From: Magnetovibrio sp.
Lineage (GTDB): Bacteria > Pseudomonadota > Alphaproteobacteria > Rhodospirillales > Casp-alpha2
Assembly: GCA_002690705.1 (NCBI GenBank)
Contig: NZFO01000017.1
Span: 47,690-111,689 of the forward strand
Direction: 5' to 3'
Length of the DNA: 64,000 bases
Position numbers and translations under genes: made by a program. The notes under the pieces were generated by a model, which was not told the origin of the DNA, did not search any database, and was given only the letters and a program-made list of their open reading frames with translations. Position 1 is the first letter of the stretch; each line of letters begins with the position of its first letter. Below, in pieces: positions 30,853-40,460 of this stretch.

Positions 30853-32385
30853 TTAAGTGAACGTTTTTAGGAAATTATCTAAAAAAGCTTTGAGTTTATT
30901 TTTTGTGTCGTCTGACACCGATTTTTCTTCGCGAATGACGGCCAAAATATCCTTGCCTTTGTCGCGGATCGCGGCAAGATATTGTTGTTCGAAGCGCGTC
31001 ACTGAGTTGGTGTCGATATCGTCGGTATAGCCGTTCACTCCAGCAAAAATCACCGCTACTTGCTCCTCAACGGGTAAGGGTGAGTATTGCGGCTGTTTCA
31101 ATAGTTCCGTCAAACGCGCACCGCGAGCAAGTAGTTTTTGTGTTGATGCATCTAAATCGGATGCAAATTGAGCAAAGGCTGCCATTTCACGGTATTGAGC
31201 GAGTTCCAATTTAATCGTGCCGGCAACCTGTTTCATTGCTTTGACTTGAGCAGCAGATCCAACCCGGCTTACGCTCAAACCAACGTTCACGGCTGGACGG
31301 ATACCTCTATAAAAGAGCTCGGTTTCTAAAAAAATTTGGCCATCAGTAATAGAAATTACATTGGTGGGAATATAGGCAGAAACATCACCGGCTTGGGTTT
31401 CAATCACGGGGAGGGCGGTTAATGAACCCGCACCAGCGTCATCCCCCATCTTTGCGGCACGTTCAAGTAGCCGGGAGTGAAGATAAAAGACATCACCTGG
31501 GTACGCTTCTCTTCCCGGTGGGCGGCGCAGTAAAAGGGACATTTGACGGTACGCTACAGCCTGTTTGGAGAGATCGTCATAAAAAATAACCGCGTGCATA
31601 CTGTTGTCGCGAAAATACTCCCCCATTGTGCAACCTGTATATGGTGCTAAAAATTGAAGTGGTGCCGGCTCTGATGCTGTAGACGCAACAATTACTGAAT
31701 ACTTCATCGCATCATAATCCTCGAGAGTCTTCACCAGTTGTGCAACAGTTGAACGTTTTTGTCCCACAGCGACGTAAATACAGAAGAGCTTCTGTGACTC
31801 ATCATCTGCCGTTTCATTGATAGATTTTTGATTAATTATGGTGTCGATAATCACGGCTGTTTTCCCGGTCTGGCGATCACCAATGATGAGTTCCCTCTGT
31901 CCTCGTCCGACGGGTATTAGTGAGTCTATCGCTTTCAAACCGGTTTGCATTGGCTCATGAACCGATTTTCTCGGGATAATTCCCGGCGCTTTAACTTCAA
32001 CACGCTGACGTGTGGCATTTTCGATCGGGCCTTTGCCGTCGATGGGATTACCTAAGCCGTCAACAACCCTTCCCAGCAGACCCTTCCCGACTGGCACGTC
32101 AACAATTGCGCCCGTGCGTTTTACGGTATCACCCTCACGGATTGAACGGTCGTCGCCAAAAATAACTATGCCTACGTTATCGTTCTCGAGGTTCAAGGCC
32201 ATACCTTTAATACCACCCGGGAATTCAACCATTTCACCCGCCTGGACGTTATCGAGGCCATGAACACGAGCGATACCATCACCCACGGACAGAACTTGAC
32301 CGACTTCAGCGACCTCAGCTTCCGAACCGAAACCAGCGATTTGTTTTTTCAGGATAGCGGAAATTTCTGCTGCTCGGATATCCAT
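30853..32385 (-). CDS. atpA: ATP synthase F1 alpha subunit
   Basis: Non-catalytic nucleotide-binding subunit of the F1 hexamer, 510 residues. The P-loop is GDRQTGKT (169-176) and the C-terminal signature includes [18 protein letters not shown] with the arginine-finger region. The N-terminal [12 protein letters not shown] helix contacts delta. The start ATG overlaps the atpH stop by one base (TAATG style), showing translational coupling. Confidence 0.99.
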   Translation of the reverse strand: MDIRAAEISAILKKQIAGFGSEAEVAEVGQVLSVGDGIARVHGLDNVQAGEMVEFPGGIKGMALNLENDNVGIVIFGDDRSIREGDTVKRTGAIVDVPVGKGLLGRVVDGLGNPIDGKGPIENATRQRVEVKAPGIIPRKSVHEPMQTGLKAIDSLIPVGRGQRELIIGDRQTGKTAVIIDTIINQKSINETADDESQKLFCIYVAVGQKRSTVAQLVKTLEDYDAMKYSVIVASTASEPAPLQFLAPYTGCTMGEYFRDNSMHAVIFYDDLSKQAVAYRQMSLLLRRPPGREAYPGDVFYLHSRLLERAAKMGDDAGAGSLTALPVIETQAGDVSAYIPTNVISITDGQIFLETELFYRGIRPAVNVGLSVSRVGSAAQVKAMKQVAGTIKLELAQYREMAAFAQFASDLDASTQKLLARGARLTELLKQPQYSPLPVEEQVAVIFAGVNGYTDDIDTNSVTRFEQQYLAAIRDKGKDILAVIREEKSVSDDTKNKLKAFLDNFLKTFT

Positions 32386-32945
32386 TACCCAACCCCTTTC
32401 ATAGTGAGATGAAGCTGTGCAAGTTTAGTTTTAAGTGAAGTATCTACCATGCGCGACCCTACCTTTACTATAAGGCCGCCGAGTAATGTCTCATCCACCA
32501 CAGATTTAATCGACACTTTTGACCCGACAGCTTGTTTAAGCGCTTTTGAAATTGCTTGTTGTTGTGATTCAGTCAGCGGTTTTGCAGAGACCACCTCGGC
32601 GGTGGACTCGCCACGTGCGAGCGCTACTAGAGATAAATAATCTATAATGATGCTGGGTAAAGAAAATAGCCGGCGGTTTTGAATAACCACGCCCAAAAAA
32701 TTCTTAGTGAGTTCGGAAATTCCAGTCTCATTCAATAGCGCTTGCATAGCGTTCTGTTGATCAATACGACCGATTACTGGCGATTTAATTAACCTCGTTA
32801 AATCATCGCTTTCATCCAGCATCGAGGTTATTATGTTCATATCGTTAACGATTGAATCGATTTGTTTTTGCTCGTCAGCGAGTTCAAACAAAGCTCTCGC
32901 ATAGCGGCCTGAGAGGCCAGTAACGCCCGTTACATCTGATGGCAC
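32385..32945 (-). CDS. atpH: ATP synthase F1 delta subunit
   Basis: Links the F1 head to the peripheral stalk. The 186-residue protein has the N-terminal helical domain ([19 protein letters not shown]). The C-terminal domain contains [20 protein letters not shown] and [20 protein letters not shown], characteristic of OSCP/delta. The start is GTG 32945 with GAGGA 8 bases upstream. It is the first gene of the atpHAGDC operon; the promoter is in the 568-base region behind it. Confidence 0.97.
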   Translation of the reverse strand: MPSDVTGVTGLSGRYARALFELADEQKQIDSIVNDMNIITSMLDESDDLTRLIKSPVIGRIDQQNAMQALLNETGISELTKNFLGVVIQNRRLFSLPSIIIDYLSLVALARGESTAEVVSAKPLTESQQQAISKALKQAVGSKVSIKSVVDETLLGGLIVKVGSRMVDTSLKTKLAQLHLTMKGVG

Positions 32946-33513
32946 AGGGACAATCCTCGTCCATTAATATCAAAATTATTCATCAAAGCCAAAGTGTACC
33001 CACGCAGACCCATTTTAACCTCGCTAATTATGATTTCTTTAACGAATATGGCTTGTCCTACCATACTCCTACAGGGACTGCAATACGACTCCGACACCGT
33101 AAGTATTAGCCAAAAACATCAAGTTTTCCGCCATTTTTTTTATCAGAAAAAAAAACGTGCGACTAAATCAAGTTTCTTGGCTGAATGTCGTAGGATTGCT
33201 GTTACAAATGGCCGTAACTTTGGGTGTCGCGAAAGTATGACCGTGGGCCATTAATTAATCGATAAATAGCTATTATAGATTAATTAGTTGTACTTGTTTT
33301 CTTTGTTTAACTGCCGTTAATTTTTTGCGAGTCGCTGCGCTAAACTAAAATTTACTCATTGTAAATAGGGTAAGCCGGTGTTCCTCAGCGTAATTGAAAG
33401 CAACAATTTTTGACTGACTTTAACGACGGCGTGGTGTCTGTTGAGGGGTTGTGACCAGGTTTACAATCTAACTGGTATCCAGTGATAAGCCAGACTTATA
33501 AAAAAGCGATGGC
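32946..33513. other. Intergenic region priA / atpH with AT-rich inverted repeat
   Basis: 568 bases without a supported gene; the atp promoter should be here. An AT-rich inverted repeat, TAATTAATC (33252-33260) and GATTAATTA (33278-33286), encloses a 17-base loop. A T8/A9 self-complementary stretch lies near 33133-33155. Neither has a terminator T-run in the expected position. Plus-strand frames in the region have no motif. Confidence 0.4.
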
Positions 33514-35727
33514 TCAGAAAAAGCTAATAGGATCAATATCAATTTGGATGCGGATCTTTTTAGACCATCGAGCGCGTGAAATCCAAGCTCTTAAAATTGG
33601 TTGAACATGAGTTTGGCGAGTGGCAATCACTAGAAATCTGCGACGATGTCGACCACGCAGTAAATTAATAGGTGCTGGTGCAGGTCCGAGGACCCTAAAC
33701 TCTGGCGTATCGGGTGCTGCACGTCCAATGGCCTCTGCTCCACGGTCTACCTCTTGTTCGTCTTTACCAGAAATGATTAGTGCAGCTAAACGACCGAATG
33801 GTGGCATTCCCGAGGTCTCTCGGTCTTTAATCTCCGCCTCAAGAAAAGCATCTCTATTACCTTCACAAAGGGCCGCGAAAACTGGATGAGTTGGATTGTA
33901 TGTTTGAAGCACGACGCGACCCTTGCGCTCTTCTCTCCCAGCCCTTCCCGCAACTTGATAAAGCAATTGATAAGTGCGCTCAGAGGCACGCAGATCACCG
34001 CCTTGCAAACCAAGGTCTGCATCGATGGCGCCGACGAGGGTCAGCATTGGAAAATGATAACCTTTAGCGACAATCTGTGTACCAATAATAATATCGATTT
34101 CTCCCTGTTCTATCTGATAAACTAAATTTTCAGCTGCTTTGGGTGACTGGATATTATCGCTGGTCGCTATTAGTACCCTTGCAGCCGGAAATGCCGCTTT
34201 TACCTCGTCAAAAAGCCGTTCGACCCCAGGCCCGCATGGGACTAACGAGTCATTGTCTTCGCATAATGGGCAGATTTCTGGGGTTGTAAGTTGGAAGCCG
34301 CAGTGATGGCATTGCAGTCTTCCAACCAAACGATGTTCGACGAGCCAACTAGTGCATCTTGGACATTGAAAGCGATGGCCGCAGGTCCGGCAAAGCGTTA
34401 GCGGTGCGTAACCCCGTCGATTGAGAAACAAAAGTGTTTGTTCCCCGCGACTAATAGTTTGTGCCACTTGCATCTCAAGCGCCGGTGACAGCCATTTTCC
34501 GCGGTCAGGCGGGGCCTTTAGCATATTCACTAATTTGACCTCAGGAAGCTCCGCCCCTCCATGGCGGTTGGGGAGGGTTAAAATCTGATAACGGCCGCGC
34601 CGCGTGTTAACAACAGTTTCTAACGAGGGTGTCGCCGATACTAAAACGATAGGTAATTTACCGATCTGCGCACGAACAACGGCCATATCTCGAGCGTTAT
34701 AAATCACACCATCTTCTTGCTTAAAGGCACTTTCATGTTCCTCGTCGACTACAATTAGGCCAAGGTCTTGATAGGGTAAAAAAAGCGCGGAACGGGCGCC
34801 GACGATAACGCGAGCATGTTTTAAGGCGACCGCCCGCCATGTATCGCGGCGTTGTGACACGGTAATGTCTGAGTGCCATTCAGCGGGAGCGTGACCGAAA
34901 CGTCTACGGAAGCGATCTATCCATTGGGCACTAAGCGCGATCTCTGGCAACATTACGAGAACTTGTTTATTGTTGCGTAATGCCTGGGCGACCGCGTGGA
35001 AGTACACTTCCGTCTTGCCCGCGCCCGGCACGCCATCAACTAACGTAACGGAAAACCCTTTGCTGACTTTTTCGCTCAAAGACTTTGCCGCTATTATCTG
35101 ATCTTTTGACAATTCTGGCTCTAAATGGTCTGGGTTAGGCTGGTGTGGGAATGCCGAGATACTTAGAAGAGCGGTCTCTAACCCGCCGACTTTTGCTAAG
35201 GCACTGATAACGTTTGGTGTTACATGAGCCTTACGTGCCAAATCGGCGGCGACGAATGGTCGAGTATCCTTTAGGGCTTGTAAAACGCGCAAGCGTGGCA
35301 GTGTCCTCCTGAATTCGGGCGGATTTTCAGCTTTTACGTATCCAATCCGTGATGGGGGTGGTTCTAATGCCTTCGGAGTGCTCATAACCATTTTAAGCAC
35401 GGCACCGTTGGGCTGCATGGCATAAGCGGCAACCCACTCGATGAAGGCTATAGTAATTCGCGTAAGTGGGGGTGTGTCATGTTTATTTAAAATTGGTTTT
35501 ATCCGCTTGGGGTCGATATCACTTGTGCCGGGCCCCCAAATAACGCCAGATTGGTGTCTTGGCCCAAGCGGCACTGTGACAAAGTCCCCAACCTGAACTG
35601 TCATGTCCTGAGGAACCAAGTAGTCGTATGCTCCTCGTAGCGGGAGGGGAAGAAGCACCGAGACAAGATCCGCCCCCGAGAAGCGAGTGGCCCTCTTAGT
35701 TATCACGGTATCCGGTTTCTCAGGCAT
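33514..35727 (-). CDS. priA: Primosomal replication restart helicase PriA
   Basis: Recognises stalled forks and reloads DnaB. The 737-residue protein has the N-terminal 3'-end binding domain and a helicase core with Walker A GVPGAGKT (232-239) and DEEH (328-331). The zinc-binding cysteine cluster inserted in lobe 2 includes CRTCGHRFQCPRC, CHHCGF and CPLC. Late helicase motifs GTQIVAKGYHFP and YQVAGRAGRE follow. The length matches PriA. It is divergent from DUF484-xerC and upstream of atpH on the same strand. Confidence 0.98.
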   Translation of the reverse strand: MPEKPDTVITKRATRFSGADLVSVLLPLPLRGAYDYLVPQDMTVQVGDFVTVPLGPRHQSGVIWGPGTSDIDPKRIKPILNKHDTPPLTRITIAFIEWVAAYAMQPNGAVLKMVMSTPKALEPPPSRIGYVKAENPPEFRRTLPRLRVLQALKDTRPFVAADLARKAHVTPNVISALAKVGGLETALLSISAFPHQPNPDHLEPELSKDQIIAAKSLSEKVSKGFSVTLVDGVPGAGKTEVYFHAVAQALRNNKQVLVMLPEIALSAQWIDRFRRRFGHAPAEWHSDITVSQRRDTWRAVALKHARVIVGARSALFLPYQDLGLIVVDEEHESAFKQEDGVIYNARDMAVVRAQIGKLPIVLVSATPSLETVVNTRRGRYQILTLPNRHGGAELPEVKLVNMLKAPPDRGKWLSPALEMQVAQTISRGEQTLLFLNRRGYAPLTLCRTCGHRFQCPRCTSWLVEHRLVGRLQCHHCGFQLTTPEICPLCEDNDSLVPCGPGVERLFDEVKAAFPAARVLIATSDNIQSPKAAENLVYQIEQGEIDIIIGTQIVAKGYHFPMLTLVGAIDADLGLQGGDLRASERTYQLLYQVAGRAGREERKGRVVLQTYNPTHPVFAALCEGNRDAFLEAEIKDRETSGMPPFGRLAALIISGKDEQEVDRGAEAIGRAAPDTPEFRVLGPAPAPINLLRGRHRRRFLVIATRQTHVQPILRAWISRARWSKKIRIQIDIDPISFF

Positions 35728-35850
35728 GAAACCCAGTATTTTCCATTATATTGGCGAAAAAGGTATAATAGAGTGATTCGCGGATCTGGCGAGCATTTAT
35801 GGAAAACGAGACAATTACTTTGGGAATTTTAAAAGGAGAATCTAAGGCCG

Positions 35851-36600
35851 ATGACCACTACGGTAGAACCCCCAGCCAATAAAACTGGCCCCTTTGATGA
35901 TGAGTTGGAAGAGGCTGCTGTGCTTAAATTTTTAGCGTCCCATCCCAATTTTTTTGTCGATCATCCAGATATCCTATTAAAAATGAGTGCACCTAGTCGT
36001 TGGGCTGGGGAGAGTATTGTCGATATGCAACAGTATTTAATAGAGCGCAAAGGTCTCGAGATGGCCGAGCTCCGCGACGCTGCACAAGATGTTATTGAGA
36101 CTTCCCGGACGAATATGTCTGTGCAAACACGCACGCACGCTTCAGTGTTAAGTTTGATGGCAACAAGGACGTGGGAGGATTTCTTGCGCGTGGTTACACA
36201 AGATTGGCCATTATTGCTGGATATAGAGGTGGTCTCGCTTGGGTTTGAAATTGGGCTTGAGCCTCCCGCTGAGTTTATGTGTAACGAGGTTCGCTCATTT
36301 CACACAGGTTATGTGGATAGTCTTCTTGAGGGTGATCAGGAGGTTCGTCTATTCCGCGCCATAGATGATGACGGCACAATTTTTGGCGTAGCTTCAGGGA
36401 TCGTAAATTCTGCAGCTATTGCGAGGATTTTTGCCGGCCCAACGTGGCCACATGGTATTTTGGCTTTAGGGACTCGGGATGAAGGGTTCCGCCCCGGCCA
36501 AGGTACCGAGTTGATCAGCTTTCTTAGTCGCGTGTTAGAATTCTCAATGCAACGTGCTATTGAATGGGAGGCTCAATCAATAGCTGTTGAGCCAAAGTGA
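35851..36600 (+). CDS. DUF484 family protein
   Basis: A 249-residue protein of the GAF-like DUF484 family, which commonly precedes xerC. The signature is near the N-terminus (VLKFLASHPNFFVDHPDILL). It is followed by a helical stretch, VDMQQYLIERKGLEMAELRD, and a C-terminal GAF-like domain ending GTELISFLSRVLEFSM. The function is not known; the constant link to xerC suggests a role near chromosome dimer resolution or division. Its stop TGA overlaps the xerC ATG (TGATG). Confidence 0.92.
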   Translation: MTTTVEPPANKTGPFDDELEEAAVLKFLASHPNFFVDHPDILLKMSAPSRWAGESIVDMQQYLIERKGLEMAELRDAAQDVIETSRTNMSVQTRTHASVLSLMATRTWEDFLRVVTQDWPLLLDIEVVSLGFEIGLEPPAEFMCNEVRSFHTGYVDSLLEGDQEVRLFRAIDDDGTIFGVASGIVNSAAIARIFAGPTWPHGILALGTRDEGFRPGQGTELISFLSRVLEFSMQRAIEWEAQSIAVEPK

Positions 36601-37547
36601 TGGTCAGGTTGATCGAACCAAGATTAAGAGCCGCTTTAGAAGAATGGTGGGACTGGTTGCGATATGAAAGGCGATTATCCGAGCACACAATCGCTAGCTA
36701 TGGCCATGATCTCAAAAGTTTTTTTAAGTTTATTTCTTGGCATCTTGGTTACCCTCCCGGTATCCAAGATCTTGGAGAGCTGCGGTCAGCTGATTTCAGA
36801 GCCTTTTTGGCCGATTGTGCTAATCGAGGGCTTAGTCGTACCTCAATTGTGCGTGCTGTCTCCTCCCTCAGAGGTTTTTTCCGTTTCCTTCATAAGCGTG
36901 GCTTGGCTGAAAACATAGCAATTCATGGACTTCGCACCCCCAAATCACCTAAATCTATTCCCCGTGCCTTGACTATAAAAGACGCGATGGAGGTGATAGA
37001 AAAGGCGAGAGACCAATCTGCCATTAAGCCTTGGATTGGGAAACGTGATCAAGCGCTATTTGGCCTGCTCTACGGTTGTGGACTTCGTATTAATGAGGCT
37101 TTATCCCTTAACAGGGGGCAAATAGTTGGCCAAAGGGCCAACAGTGGCACTTTACGGATTGTTGGAAAAGGAATGAAAGAACGCATTGTTCCTGTCCTTC
37201 CTGTTGTTACGGAGATGGTTGCTGGCTATTTAGCTGCCTGCCCCTTTAATTTAATGCCACATGGACCATTATTTTTTGGGGTAAGGGGAAAGCGTCTGAC
37301 GGCCGCTGTGGCGCAAAAGCAGATGCGTGACATTCGTCGGTCGATGGGTTTGCCTGAAACCGCTACACCGCACGCCCTTCGCCACAGCTTTGCAACGCAT
37401 TTGCTGGGGGCAGGTGGCGACTTGAGAACTATCCAAGAACTTTTAGGCCATGCGTCATTGTCAACGACCCAGCGCTACGCTGATATCAATGTTGAACAAT
37501 TACATGATGTCTACAAGATGTCACACCCCCGAGCTCGGCGCGACTAA
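36600..37547 (+). CDS. xerC: Tyrosine recombinase XerC
   Basis: Site-specific recombinase that resolves chromosome dimers at dif. Counting from ATG 36600, the 315-residue protein has a SAM-like core-binding domain (about 10-105) and a catalytic domain with R163 (YGCGLRINEAL), K191 (GKGMKERIVPV), H258/R261 (HALRHSFATHLLGAGGD), H284 (LGHASLSTTQRY) and the nucleophile Y293. All five or six active-site residues are present. It overlaps DUF484 by one base. It could be XerD, but the DUF484-xerC order favours XerC. Its end overlaps the convergent MFS gene by 4 bases. Confidence 0.95.
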   Translation: MVRLIEPRLRAALEEWWDWLRYERRLSEHTIASYGHDLKSFFKFISWHLGYPPGIQDLGELRSADFRAFLADCANRGLSRTSIVRAVSSLRGFFRFLHKRGLAENIAIHGLRTPKSPKSIPRALTIKDAMEVIEKARDQSAIKPWIGKRDQALFGLLYGCGLRINEALSLNRGQIVGQRANSGTLRIVGKGMKERIVPVLPVVTEMVAGYLAACPFNLMPHGPLFFGVRGKRLTAAVAQKQMRDIRRSMGLPETATPHALRHSFATHLLGAGGDLRTIQELLGHASLSTTQRYADINVEQLHDVYKMSHPRARRD

Positions 37548-38779
37548 GACTTTTTTGCTGATACCTGCAGAAATATTGGTCCTAGTGCAGCGCACATTCC
37601 TGATACACCAAAAGCCCAAGCCCATGAGATCACTGTTGTGCCACCATCTCCTCCGGTTACTGTGGCATCCAAAATTGCCCCGAAGACAAGTGGACCTGCG
37701 AACGCCCCTATAAACCCGATGCATGAATGCACAGCTAGTGTCGCGCCGGTATAACCAGTAGGGGCTGCAGCGACGGTGCCCGCAGTGATGGAAGAGGAGT
37801 CACCTGTAATAAATACCCCATAGAAAATTACGGCAGCTGTTACTAGCCAGAGTGGCGCATCGGCAAGAAACCCGAGACCCAATGCAATGGCGGTTGATGT
37901 CCACATTATAATGCTAATAGCACGATGGCGCCCAATGCGCAGCGATAATTCGTTGCCCAGAATGCTAGCCGGCAGCCCTACTAGGTTGGCGCAGGCTGCG
38001 ATGGTTGTTGTCGTTATGATAAAGTCCTCGTTAATATTACGGGTTGCGACAAACGCTAGAAAACTAACAATCCATGAACGAAAGGCGAAAAGTTCAAAGT
38101 TGTGAACTGTGTAGGCGAGAACATAACCCATTGCAGGTTTGCAATTGAATACAGGTCGAAAATCTAACAAATGCGTGCTTAAATTACGGACTCCGACCCG
38201 TTCGTCGCTTGGTAGAAGCAGAAGCATGTAAAAAAGAGCGATCAGAGGACCGAAGCCTAAAATTAAGAGCGTCCCTTGTAAATTGCATATTGGTTCTAAG
38301 AGGCCTGCAGAGAAGTAGGATAATGACATACCAATACCGAAACTTGCGGTGTAAAGAGCAACTGCACGACTGTGATTTGCGCCCGGCCGGAGAGTTTGAA
38401 GACGCTCGGTAAGAATTCTCAGGCCAGGCATATACGTCCCAGCCAAGCCTATACCACCCAGAGCTCTAAATAGCATGGCAGTCCAAAAGCCCTTCGCGAG
38501 GAGAGCAAAACCCAATCCACTGGCCGCTGAGATGGACATCGATATTATATAAATGGTCCGAGCTGGCTCCCTATCAGTTAAGCTTACTAAAATGGGAACA
38601 CATATTAAGTAGCCCAGGTAATACACCCCGTTAATCCAACCAGCATCTGTTTTGGTCAGCGCCCAATCGTTAATAAATATGGGCAATAAAGCAGGGAACA
38701 CAGCAATAGTGAGCATACTTAGGACCTCAGCTGAGCAGACCACAAAAATGGTTGCAAGGGGGCTCTTGGGACCGTTCAT
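37544..38779 (-). CDS. Major facilitator superfamily transporter
   Basis: An inner-membrane transporter of 411 residues with about 12 predicted helices. Early helices include ATIFVVCSAEVLSMLTIAVF and WINGVYYLGYLICVPILVSL. The cytoplasmic loop after helix 2 carries the MFS motif-A-like sequence LTDREPARTIY. The substrate cannot be told. I prefer ATG 38779, which has GGTGG about 5 bases upstream, over the GTG three codons earlier. It stands between xerC (convergent, overlapping by 4 bases) and the TCA operon, with no functional link visible. Confidence 0.9.
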   Translation of the reverse strand: MNGPKSPLATIFVVCSAEVLSMLTIAVFPALLPIFINDWALTKTDAGWINGVYYLGYLICVPILVSLTDREPARTIYIISMSISAASGLGFALLAKGFWTAMLFRALGGIGLAGTYMPGLRILTERLQTLRPGANHSRAVALYTASFGIGMSLSYFSAGLLEPICNLQGTLLILGFGPLIALFYMLLLLPSDERVGVRNLSTHLLDFRPVFNCKPAMGYVLAYTVHNFELFAFRSWIVSFLAFVATRNINEDFIITTTTIAACANLVGLPASILGNELSLRIGRHRAISIIMWTSTAIALGLGFLADAPLWLVTAAVIFYGVFITGDSSSITAGTVAAAPTGYTGATLAVHSCIGFIGAFAGPLVFGAILDATVTGGDGGTTVISWAWAFGVSGMCAALGPIFLQVSAKKS

Positions 38780-38990
38780 TAAATCCACCCGGTATAGGTA
38801 TAAAATTTATGAGTGCTTGGCACCCATCGTGTATTGATTGATAGACCATAGAAAATTAAGCGTGGTTGGCTCTGGTCGTGATTGTGTCATAAAATTCACC
38901 AGGCGTTTAGTCAATCCAGTTGATAAGACTCACACCGTCAGAGGTTAAGCAATTAGGTATTTAAACGTAATTCGGAGACAAATGGGGCGC

Positions 38991-40403
38991 TTAAATGTGG
39001 ATGGCTCGACCGCCCGCGTCCAGAGCTGCCTCTTTAATTGCCTCAGGTAGACCTGGATGCCCGTGACAGATGCGCGCTATGTCCTCCGCGGATCCGCCAA
39101 ATTCCATGACGTTAACGACCTCTTGAATTAAATCACCGCCGGATGGCCCAATTACATGGCAGCCCAGAATCAAATCGGTTGTCCTGTCCGACAGGATTTT
39201 TACGAAACCGTCTGAGTCACCGTTACACCGAGCGCGACTATTAGCGGAGAAAGGAAATGTACCGACATTATAGTCGACACCGGCTTTTTTAAGTTGTTCC
39301 TCAGTCATGCCCGTAACAGCTACCTCAGGATGAGTGTAAACAATACCCGGGATTAGATTGTAGTTTATATGTCCCGACATACCCGACATAATCTCTGCGC
39401 ATATGACGCCCTCGTCCTCGGCTTTGTGCGCAAGCATGGCGCCACCGATGACATCGCCAATTGCGTAAATCCCCGCGATATTAGTTTGAAAGTCTTCATC
39501 AACAAGGATAAAACCGCGCTCATCAGTGGCGACCCCTATGTCGTCGAGGCCTAAGCCTTGCGTGTAAGGGCTTCGCCCAATAGCTACCAAAACGATATCA
39601 GTCTCAATTGTTTCTGCCTCATTGCCGTCACGTGATTGCATAGTCAGCATTACGCCATTTTTTTTCGCTTTAGCGCTAGTTACTCGCGTATTCATTTTAA
39701 ATTTTAAGCCTTGTTTGCTCAAAATACGCTGGATATGTGTGGAGACATCGCCATCCATCTCGGGTAAAGCCACATCGAGAAATTCAATCACGGTAACGTC
39801 CGCGCCGAGCCTGCGCCAGACCGAGCCTAATTCCAGCCCAATAACACCTGCGCCGATAATAGCCATCGTCCTTGGTACTTTTGGAATATCTAGTGCCCCG
39901 GTGGAGGAAACAATCCGTTTTTCATCGATATCAACCCCAGGAAGGGGCGTAACCGCTGAGCCCGTGGCAATGATGATATTAGCTGTTTTAAGAACTTGTT
40001 TTTTATCCTCTTTTTTACTTGGTACAACTGTAACCTCGCCGGAGTCAGTTATCCGGCCGGCACCTATATAATAATCGATCTTGTTCTTTTTTATCAGAAA
40101 CTCAATCCCCTTAGTTAGATCGTGAATTACCTTATCCTTGCGATTTAACATGGTTTTTAAATCAAGTGTAAGTCCTGAAACCTTGATGCCATGATGTGCA
40201 AATTGAGTCCCTGCCATCTCAAAATGGTGAGATGATTGCAGCATCGCCTTTGATGGAATACAGCCGACGTTTAAGCAAGTACCGCCAAGTTTCCCGCGTA
40301 CTTCAACGATCGCGGTTTTTAATCCCAATTGTGCCGCTCGGATAGCCCCCACATAGCCGCCGGGCCCACCTCCAATAATTATTACGTCATAGGGGTCTTC
40401 CAT
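38991..40403 (-). CDS. lpdA: Dihydrolipoyl dehydrogenase (E3)
   Basis: Reoxidises the dihydrolipoyl groups of 2-oxoacid dehydrogenases with NAD+. The 470-residue flavoprotein has the FAD motif IIIGGGPGGYVGAIRAA, redox cysteines C43 and C48 in GGTCLNVGCIPSKAML, the NAD motif IIGAGVIGLELGSVW, FAD segment YAIGDVIGGAMLAHKAEDEG, and the catalytic His-Glu of HGHPGLPEAI near the C-terminus. GGAGG precedes the ATG. It is the last gene of mdh-sucCDAB-lpd, so it is probably the E3 of 2-oxoglutarate dehydrogenase. Confidence 0.97.
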   Translation of the reverse strand: MEDPYDVIIIGGGPGGYVGAIRAAQLGLKTAIVEVRGKLGGTCLNVGCIPSKAMLQSSHHFEMAGTQFAHHGIKVSGLTLDLKTMLNRKDKVIHDLTKGIEFLIKKNKIDYYIGAGRITDSGEVTVVPSKKEDKKQVLKTANIIIATGSAVTPLPGVDIDEKRIVSSTGALDIPKVPRTMAIIGAGVIGLELGSVWRRLGADVTVIEFLDVALPEMDGDVSTHIQRILSKQGLKFKMNTRVTSAKAKKNGVMLTMQSRDGNEAETIETDIVLVAIGRSPYTQGLGLDDIGVATDERGFILVDEDFQTNIAGIYAIGDVIGGAMLAHKAEDEGVICAEIMSGMSGHINYNLIPGIVYTHPEVAVTGMTEEQLKKAGVDYNVGTFPFSANSRARCNGDSDGFVKILSDRTTDLILGCHVIGPSGGDLIQEVVNVMEFGGSAEDIARICHGHPGLPEAIKEAALDAGGRAIHI

Positions 40404-40460
40404 GTAATCCTCCGGGGCTCATTTTAATAAATTCCCAATGTTTGGGTCGTAATATAATGA

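Noticed and set aside
33252..33286. AT-rich inverted repeat between priA and atpH as a terminator
   Set aside because: No GC stem or T-run, and it is over 200 bases from the priA stop.
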